The notes beneath the pieces are model-generated. The model had not been told where the DNA came from. It saw nothing but the letters and a program-made list of their open reading frames with translations, and made no database searches. A program made the translations under genes and the position numbers. This document shows, piece after piece, positions 59,301 to 64,000 of a DNA stretch of 64,000 nt; positions within the stretch are counted from its first letter, which is position 1; each line of letters opens with the position of its first letter. The DNA comes from Lysobacter firmicutimachus (GTDB lineage Bacteria; Pseudomonadota; Gammaproteobacteria; Xanthomonadales; Xanthomonadaceae): contig NZ_JBANDL010000002.1 of the NCBI RefSeq assembly GCF_037027445.1, positions 930,001-994,000 on the forward strand. Direction: 5' to 3'.

Positions 59301-60908
59301 CCACAAGCTGCCGCTACGGTCATAAACGCGTTCCTCAGTGGGGAGATCGAAAACGGGGTGCCAATCGGTTTGCGTTTTACGCTCGTAGTTGCTGCCCGGA
59401 GCGTCGATGCGCTGAACGATCTGGCCCTTTGCGTTGTAGTCGAAATCAGTCTTGCCACCAAAGTCGTTGACTACGTCGGGATACCCGTTTGCGTCGTAGG
59501 TGAAGACCGCACTCTCGCTGCAACTATCGGTTGTGCAGACCCGTTGCTTGTCGGTCACCAGCTTTCGACCGTTGATCGTTGTGAACCGGTATTTCATGCG
59601 CAGACCGTTGGCATACACAACATCGTTGCCTTCGATGACATAGCGCTCGGCGCCGCCAGTATGCTCGGTTGACACCGGATTGCCGGCGTTGTCGTAGCCA
59701 AAGGTCGCTTTGACAGCGCCGGTTTCGTCCAAGATCTGGGTAAGCAGCCCAAACTGGAATGGCTCCGTGCCAGCGTAGTAGCGGTAATCGCGCTTGTACC
59801 CCGTAGGCGATAGCACGCGCTCCAGTCGGCGCTCCTTGAATTCGGGCAGTGTCGGGAACAGTGGCGATCCGTAGGTGTAGTCATAGCGGACACCATCGGG
59901 ATCGGTCACCGACGAGATGAATCCGTCGCCATTGTGCGCGATCACCAGGGAGCGTCCCTGCGCGTCGGCTACCTGGCTGAGCAGACCGCCCGTGTACGTG
60001 AGCGTCAGGTGGTATCCATCGAGATAATCGACGGCCATCAAGCGGCCTTGAGCGTCGTAGGTCTCGGTTGAACCGTCTGCGGGGTTCTCCAGTTCCCACA
60101 TCACCGGAACACCAGCTTCAAGGATGGGGCGCAGCACTACCTGCACTTCCGAGCTGGCTGTCCACAGTCCCCCAACCTTCTTAAAAACGAGCTGCCTTCC
60201 GTCGTCTCGGTGGATCGTCGCAATCTTGGCATCCGCCGACATGTCGCGAAATTCCAGGCTGCGGCTGTAGGTATGCCGCCAGTTCTCGCCCAGGCCGACC
60301 GTCAGTACCTCGGGCGCGCTGTTGTAGTAGCGGTGGAAGCTGAGGCCGCGACCACCGGTGCCGGCGTAGTCGACCTCGTCTTGGAACTTGTTTTGGGCAT
60401 TGATAACAATTGGATTGCCGACAGGGTTGTTGCTGCAATCGCTGCAGCCCAGGTTCTTGCCGATGTCTTCTTCATCGGCCTTCAGCGGCCAATAGGAGTT
60501 CGCGCTACCATACCAATACGAATAGTTGGTGCGGTAGGGCGGCTCGATATTAGGCGGCAGGTCAAATCGGTTGCCGACTTCGAGATGCACACTCGTCAAA
60601 GGGGCGACGGTTTCGATCATCGCCTTCTGACAGTTGGTATGAACACGAATGGTCTGATTGAATCCTCTCGGATCGATAGGCCGCGACGCAGCTTCTTCTA
60701 GCACTTCCGCTCTATGTCTCTTGCATTTCTTCATTGCGTCGCGATACGTATAGGTCGGGCCAGCCCCCGCCCAGGTCAAGGGCGGAGCAGGAAACATGGC
60801 CTGCCCCGTCTCGGGTGGGAATGCAGCCAGCGCGGCGCTCGGATGCAGGCAGGCCAATGCCGCCGCCAATCCGGCGGTCAGTGGGTGATATCGATTAACA
60901 GCCGTCAT
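56349..60908 (-). CDS. exported RHS-repeat toxin with an unrecognised tip
   Basis: Product of 1519 residues from the start at 60908; the upstream open frame lacks a binding site. Residues 1-28 are a Sec signal peptide, followed by a Cys-rich N-domain and a DUF6531-like region (CSDCSNNPVGNPI). The body consists of YD/RHS repeats forming the shell. The core ends at DPIGLFGGMN and the DPMGL motif near nt 56850. The last ~165 residues are the toxic tip, containing REELQHVNDINDWIDGAR and QECVNAAKNKMVEFL; no family is claimed. It is downstream of a DUF416-like gene and upstream of the putative immunity gene. Confidence 0.85.
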   Translation of the reverse strand: MTAVNRYHPLTAGLAAALACLHPSAALAAFPPETGQAMFPAPPLTWAGAGPTYTYRDAMKKCKRHRAEVLEEAASRPIDPRGFNQTIRVHTNCQKAMIETVAPLTSVHLEVGNRFDLPPNIEPPYRTNYSYWYGSANSYWPLKADEEDIGKNLGCSDCSNNPVGNPIVINAQNKFQDEVDYAGTGGRGLSFHRYYNSAPEVLTVGLGENWRHTYSRSLEFRDMSADAKIATIHRDDGRQLVFKKVGGLWTASSEVQVVLRPILEAGVPVMWELENPADGSTETYDAQGRLMAVDYLDGYHLTLTYTGGLLSQVADAQGRSLVIAHNGDGFISSVTDPDGVRYDYTYGSPLFPTLPEFKERRLERVLSPTGYKRDYRYYAGTEPFQFGLLTQILDETGAVKATFGYDNAGNPVSTEHTGGAERYVIEGNDVVYANGLRMKYRFTTINGRKLVTDKQRVCTTDSCSESAVFTYDANGYPDVVNDFGGKTDFDYNAKGQIVQRIDAPGSNYERKTQTDWHPVFDLPTEERVYDRSGSLWSKLQWTYNARGQELTTTRTDPATGETRTTSAVYCESSDVQAGTCPIAGQIIRVNGPRTDVSDISTFSYYALDDAGCATAGGSCTHRKGDVWKETNALGHVTEYLRYDRSGRAVSVKDATGVIAEVEYDPRGRLLRQIVRGSNAAVETDDAITLMEYDVAGRLKKTTDPDGVYTRFDYDAAGRVTDIYNSKGDRIQYTLDNEGRPEKTDVKDSAGTITRTLTTLRNQLGWINAVKDAYGRTTKTSYWKNGTPNYTTDALGTQSVQQTDELNRPSATLLNVNNPPSNGSRYNYDTGGGLAIVSDALSRETAYSRNRFGDLLSLTSPATGTTTNTYDSAGNLTSSTDAAGRTSVFAYDALGRKLTSSYPADAALTVTHTYDTAPAACAADERFTVGQLVRTVDGSGSTEYCYNRYGRISRKVQIINGKTFVSRYEYSKAGRLLAMTYPSGMRVAYAASGTGDVGSVVVTRPGQASENLLSSITYYPFGPAGKLTFGNGRALNRTMNLNYQPTSIQDSAADGLSLGFEFNEVGNLISLRSGNLSNPPVRKYEYDTLNQLTAVKNGADNAPLKTYIYNAFTRNRMTEVTNGATSTTSFYASDTDRLMQWGGVARTYDATGNTISNAGTALEWVYNAAGRMSEVKVNGVSVMTYRYSGNGERVQRQDGVAIDYTTYDTVGRFMGRYDAAGIASQEVIWLGDAPIGIVAGGKLLYVQADHLGTPRTIIDPVRQKAVWKWDLTGDVFGGSLPNQDPDLDGQTFIFDLRFAGQQFDSISGTHYNLHRDYDPSSGRYLQSDPIGLFGGMNTYNYVTSSPLMWADPMGLLQWTRLPHQTLPGNLDNLDTTYNYPGAKGSEVGSGLMGRTTIDWTVDSPCKCQDGQYFLNEYDVKVGAVINLRRNLVDNKQRSQTKREELQHVNDINDWIDGARAGAEAVEGSQLGSAFATEQECVNAAKNKMVEFLTAGAKQVIWESWNRYDRTKRHVFYNRSK

Positions 60909-61551
60909 GGTCCGTCCCTTTGAAAGCGATTGCCGGTGGAAGCATGCTGGGATGCGCGTTTGCTCCCACCATGCGAAGAGATTTAACGGTCGAGTCTCGG
61001 CAATCGTGAGATGCGGCCACCAATTGCTCAAAACAGCGTCGCTGCCTATGTGCCTCTAGTTGAAGCAGTTGTCTGATGATATCTGGTTGGTCGGACTCGT
61101 TGACCGAGAGCGCGCCGCCGTTGGCGTTGACGATCGTGCATAGCGCGACATTGCACACCTCTTCAAGACCGATCTGACTGCCGTCGTACTCCATGCTGAA
61201 TCCGATCCCTGAGCAGGTATCAAAGGCCACTTCCTCTAGCGGCGACATCTCGCGAATACGAATTCGGGGAGGGCTTTGTCTGTAGACGCGCTCTAGGACT
61301 TGATCGGAATATCGCTTCGGCTTATCAAGCAAAGCGTTGTTCCACAGTTCGTCCAGCGATTGACGCAAAGCGCGCACGCTGCCTCGTTTGTACTCGCGTC
61401 GGTACAGTCGATAGTTCGCGAGCATCGGCTCGCAGCACGAGGCCATGAACGACGCACGCTTCCAGTGTGGCGCGTCGGCTAGGGCAAAAAGAACTTCAGA
61501 TCTAAACTCTCTGAGCATCCTGTGCTTCCCTGCTTGGTCGTAGTTGTACAA
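60895..61551 (-). CDS. DUF416-like protein
   Basis: Product of 218 residues overlapping the RHS start by 14 bases. ADAPHWKRASFMASCCEPMLANYRLY-type text and SLDELWNNAL, then SPLEEVAFDTCSGI, follow the DUF416 (YjaG-like) pattern of short helices, by eye. Members often sit beside toxin loci and may act as accessory or immunity proteins. In this operon it could be a chaperone or adaptor for the RHS protein. Confidence 0.5.
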   Translation of the reverse strand: MYNYDQAGKHRMLREFRSEVLFALADAPHWKRASFMASCCEPMLANYRLYRREYKRGSVRALRQSLDELWNNALLDKPKRYSDQVLERVYRQSPPRIRIREMSPLEEVAFDTCSGIGFSMEYDGSQIGLEEVCNVALCTIVNANGGALSVNESDQPDIIRQLLQLEAHRQRRCFEQLVAASHDCRDSTVKSLRMVGANAHPSMLPPAIAFKGTDHDGC

Positions 61552-61630
61552 AGTGCCTGTCGCAACCTATTGGCCCAGCCCGCCGGCCCCTATTGGCCGG
61601 CGGGCGGTCGTCCTGCACCGCGCTACCGCT

Positions 61631-61855
61631 CTACCGACGGGGGGTACGTCGGAGGGCGCAAGACTTCCTCGGCGGGGACGTACGCGGAGGAAGTTGCGGT
61701 ACAGGCCGGCTTAAAAGTTCTTCGCGCAGGATGAGAACGTCTCGGGGAGCCGTTATGCCGAAGCGAACCAGTCCGTTTGCACAGCGGAACACACGGACCT
61801 CGATGTCTTGGCCGACCTTGATGGCTTGGACCGGCCGGCGGGAGAGAACCAGCAT
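61631..61855 (-). CDS. csrA: CsrA-family RNA-binding regulator
   Basis: Product of 74 residues. MLVLSRRPVQAIKVG is the CsrA start (with the RNA-contacting residues), and RFGITAPRDVLILREEL holds the second RNA-binding strand with the conserved Arg. The usual length is about 61-70; here a basic Pro/Arg tail follows. CsrA binds GGA motifs in mRNA leaders and blocks translation. It lies inside the leftward toxin cluster, six bases after the preceding gene. It is diverged from chromosomal csrA, so it may be a horizontally acquired copy that controls the cluster. Confidence 0.85.
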   Translation of the reverse strand: MLVLSRRPVQAIKVGQDIEVRVFRCANGLVRFGITAPRDVLILREELLSRPVPQLPPRTSPPRKSCALRRTPRR

Positions 61856-61861
61856 AGGCGC

Positions 61862-62194
61862 TTACCTCGGCCAGACGCACGGAAAGTGCAAGCCGTACTG
61901 ATCGCAAGCCTCGCGAAGGTCCAGGCTCGGCACTGGGTCATGGAGCAAAGCCTCAAGTGCCGGCGGCGTCATGAACCGAATGATGCATTCACGCTTCCCG
62001 CCGAAGCCGGGCGCCCACACTTCGGTCGTAACGGAATGCTCTAGATGATGGCGCCGCGCACGCGCTCGCGCCGCGCCGATACAGGTCTCTTGGCTAGCGA
62101 ATGGAATGTGGTCGTCCTCGCCATCAATCGACACACGCCAGTTCAATGAGCCACGGCAGACTGCTTCAAAGGTGACAAAATTGGCGTTTACCAT
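61862..62194 (-). CDS. hypothetical protein
   Basis: Product of 110 residues starting NANFVTFEAVCRGSLNWRV, with beta strands, a helix (AARARARRHHLEHSV) and a C-terminal motif CDQYGLHFPCVWP. There is no signal peptide. The family is not recognised. It overlaps the upstream gene by seven bases and is followed six bases later by csrA. Confidence 0.5.
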   Translation of the reverse strand: MVNANFVTFEAVCRGSLNWRVSIDGEDDHIPFASQETCIGAARARARRHHLEHSVTTEVWAPGFGGKRECIIRFMTPPALEALLHDPVPSLDLREACDQYGLHFPCVWPR

Positions 62195-62847
62195 TTTTCA
62201 TACTCCTTAAGAATTCCGACCTTTCGGACGAATTCTTCGCCAACTAACTGCGGGTGATACGAACGGCCTTCGATCTGGCCTGGATGCCCGAACAGAACTT
62301 TGGACTCTTGCTCTTTGCGACTGCACAGCTCAGGGAACGCGGCCCAATAGGTAACGTCGATGATCTCGTGGCTGGACAAGGTCAGCCACGCATGCAGGTT
62401 GATCTGCGCAACTGCTGCATTGCCTGGTAGTAGCATTCGCTCCAGTTCTTCTAGGGGCGTATGAAGAAGCTTTTGATCGCCTTGCTGGACATAGCCCAAG
62501 GTGTAGACGAGCGGAACCCGAAGCATGCGTTCCAGAAGGCCGCGAACCGCGGTAGTAATTCCGAAACGTTCACGGGCCACCAGATCAGCGCTGATCTCTC
62601 CGATATCGTGGCTCAACTCTCGTCGGACCATGGCGATGACTTCTTGCGAGGCGAATCGCGCGGAGGTCGGATCGAAGCGAGACCGGTGTAGCCCCCAAAC
62701 GAGGGAGCGCGCCTGAGCGGATTCGAACGCAACTTCGTAACGACGCGCGGCGTGCTGCGACGTGTCGCTGCGCTTAGAAGAAAAAAGCCGGCGTATCCAA
62801 GGAAGCGTCAGGGGTCGCATATACGCCGGGTGATCAATTCGTGACAC
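62188..62847 (-). CDS. hypothetical protein downstream of the effector gene
   Basis: Product of 219 residues from a GTG preceded by GGAG (CCAGGAGAGCTTT). No signal peptide. Helical, with RRYEVAFESAQARSLVWGLHRS and LHAWLTLSSHEIIDVTYWAAF. Family unknown. It lies 86 bases downstream of the XVIPCD-type effector gene and could be its immunity or accessory protein, although known X-Tfi immunity proteins usually have export signals. Confidence 0.5.
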   Translation of the reverse strand: MSRIDHPAYMRPLTLPWIRRLFSSKRSDTSQHAARRYEVAFESAQARSLVWGLHRSRFDPTSARFASQEVIAMVRRELSHDIGEISADLVARERFGITTAVRGLLERMLRVPLVYTLGYVQQGDQKLLHTPLEELERMLLPGNAAVAQINLHAWLTLSSHEIIDVTYWAAFPELCSRKEQESKVLFGHPGQIEGRSYHPQLVGEEFVRKVGILKEYEKW

Positions 62848-62933
62848 AAAGCTCTCCTGGCCGCCCGTTACGGGGCGGTGTGGCTGAGGTCGGATTGGGA
62901 GTTGGCTGCGCCGGTGCGTGGAGCAGCGGTTAA

Positions 62934-64000
62934 TCAGCTAATCGATAGCGCGCTCTTTTGCTGTGTCTGCTGCTGCGTTAGTTCGCGCTCGCGCTGCTGT
63001 TCCTGCGCGATGGTCTGCGTAGCCGCTTGCAACTTCTGATCAGACTGCTCGACAGGAGTCTTCAATGCCTGTTCGACTGATACCGTTGCGATCTTGCTGG
63101 CCGGATCGCCTAGCTTTCCTTCCACCGCATGCATGTTGCCATTCGACCCCAGCAAGACATGGTCAATGCGATTCAATGCATTGGCCGAGAGCGAAGTATT
63201 CGTGCTGCCGGGATGCATATCGCGATTGTCCTTGCATGCGGCGGTCAGGCAGCGACTGATGCGTTCACTGCCCTCGTCATAGGGCTTTCCGATGCTTTCA
63301 TCGATTGCCCGAACGCCGGCACGGGCCTGCTCCAAGAGCGGATGGTTGGGGTTGCTCGGATTGGTGGGACTGTTGGCGCCGGGCGCGGAAGGCGCTGTCT
63401 CGGCAGGCTTCGGTGCAGTCAGGTTGGGGAACTGCGCTCGAACTGATTCCTCTTGCGACTGCACGCGGGATGCCATGCTCGGCAGCACCGTCTCGGTCAT
63501 CAGGTGTCGATCGATGGCTTCGCCGCCTTTAGTCCAAGCGCCATAGGCGAAAACGGTCGTCTGTGTGATATCGACCGCGTTGAGGTTCGACGCCACCCCG
63601 GCTGCGCCACCTGCCAATGCGCCGACGCCGGCCCCGACAACGGGGGCGCGCCGCGATACGGCCTGCACGGCGTCACCGCTGGCATCCAGTGCTACATCGG
63701 CCGCCACGCCGCTTCCGGCGATAGCGGTGCGCTGCCCGCGCTCGACCACGGCCTGCACACGTTCCAGATCCGTGATGCGACCTTGGGTGAAGTCGCGAAT
63801 CGCGGTTGCGTCCTCGCGAGCACCCTGTCGTGCCTGAGCAGCTTCGGCCTGGTTGATCTGCCGCGCCGCTTCTCCGGTCTTCTGCAAGTCCGAAGCATTC
63901 CGGTCCGCCCACTGTTGAACGCTGTCGGGCAGGATGTCCATGCCCCCGATGCCGCGCAGGACGCTAGCACCGGCATTGGCGCCGCGAGCCTGAACCTCGC
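62934..64000 (-). CDS. type IV secretion killing effector with XVIPCD, partial
   Basis: The frame is open to the window edge, so the N-terminus lies beyond 64000. The residues seen include a Gly/Ala-rich helical part (VGAGVGALAGGAAGV) and a C-terminal ~130 residues matching the Xanthomonadaceae T4SS recognition domain: NHPLLEQARAGVRAIDE, NALNRIDHVLL, MHAVEGKLGDPA and SVEQALKTPVEQS, ending in a Gln-rich tail. XVIPCD proteins are delivered by contact into rival bacteria. The toxic activity is encoded in the part not seen. Confidence 0.75.
   Translation of the reverse strand, partial: EVQARGANAGASVLRGIGGMDILPDSVQQWADRNASDLQKTGEAARQINQAEAAQARQGAREDATAIRDFTQGRITDLERVQAVVERGQRTAIAGSGVAADVALDASGDAVQAVSRRAPVVGAGVGALAGGAAGVASNLNAVDITQTTVFAYGAWTKGGEAIDRHLMTETVLPSMASRVQSQEESVRAQFPNLTAPKPAETAPSAPGANSPTNPSNPNHPLLEQARAGVRAIDESIGKPYDEGSERISRCLTAACKDNRDMHPGSTNTSLSANALNRIDHVLLGSNGNMHAVEGKLGDPASKIATVSVEQALKTPVEQSDQKLQAATQTIAQEQQRERELTQQQTQQKSALSIS

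Overview
The window is high-GC proteobacterial DNA, most likely from Lysobacter or a close relative in the Xanthomonadaceae. That assignment is inferred from the rtcB-rtcA pair, the very GC-rich codon use, a C-terminal domain like that of Xanthomonadaceae type IV secretion killing effectors (XVIPCD) at the right edge, and several exported toxins. No rRNA or tRNA gene was recognised.

Positions 1-6630 are chromosomal. They hold the end of rtcB, rtcA (RNA 3' phosphate cyclase), two small lipoproteins, a polymorphic toxin with a type 44 C-terminus, a small methyltransferase, and a protein that resembles the edema factor/ExoY nucleotidyl cyclases. A gene then starts like dusA (tRNA dihydrouridine synthase A) but breaks directly after the conserved APMMDWTD motif. 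The 5' end of dusA is a known integration site, so this point (about 6705) is read as the left end of an integrated element.

Positions 6705 to at least 53651 form that element, a temperate podovirus-like prophage. From left to right it carries: a DprA-like/phosphoribosyltransferase cargo pair; an XRE repressor facing a PrtN-like activator gene; a VRR-NUC nuclease; a zinc-finger protein placed like an antiterminator; a plasmid-type RepA initiator followed by four iterons, three AT-rich 13-mers and a DnaA box; a tightly coupled lysis cassette; terminase; a P22-like portal; a scaffold; an N4 gp56-like capsid protein; a long virion operon; and a 4479-residue polyvalent protein (DNA methylase, SNF2-type helicase, metallopeptidase, LPD-type domains). 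Near-palindromic 22-bp sites with TAGGT/ACCTA arms recur at five places at the borders of its transcription units. Host-like or defence-like genes are inserted within the virion operon: a PIN-like protein between the terminase subunits, and an NdpA-like protein with a two-TM membrane protein between scaffold and capsid. A 94-residue gene is nested in another frame inside the giant gene.

Positions 53652-64000 hold a membrane diguanylate cyclase gene broken by one in-frame TGA, a tiny lipoprotein gene, and a leftward cluster: a partial XVIPCD-type effector, two unknown genes, a csrA homologue, a DUF416-like gene, an exported RHS toxin, and a secreted protein that may be its immunity partner. 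Neither the right end of the prophage nor an integrase is visible, so whether this last part belongs to the element is open.
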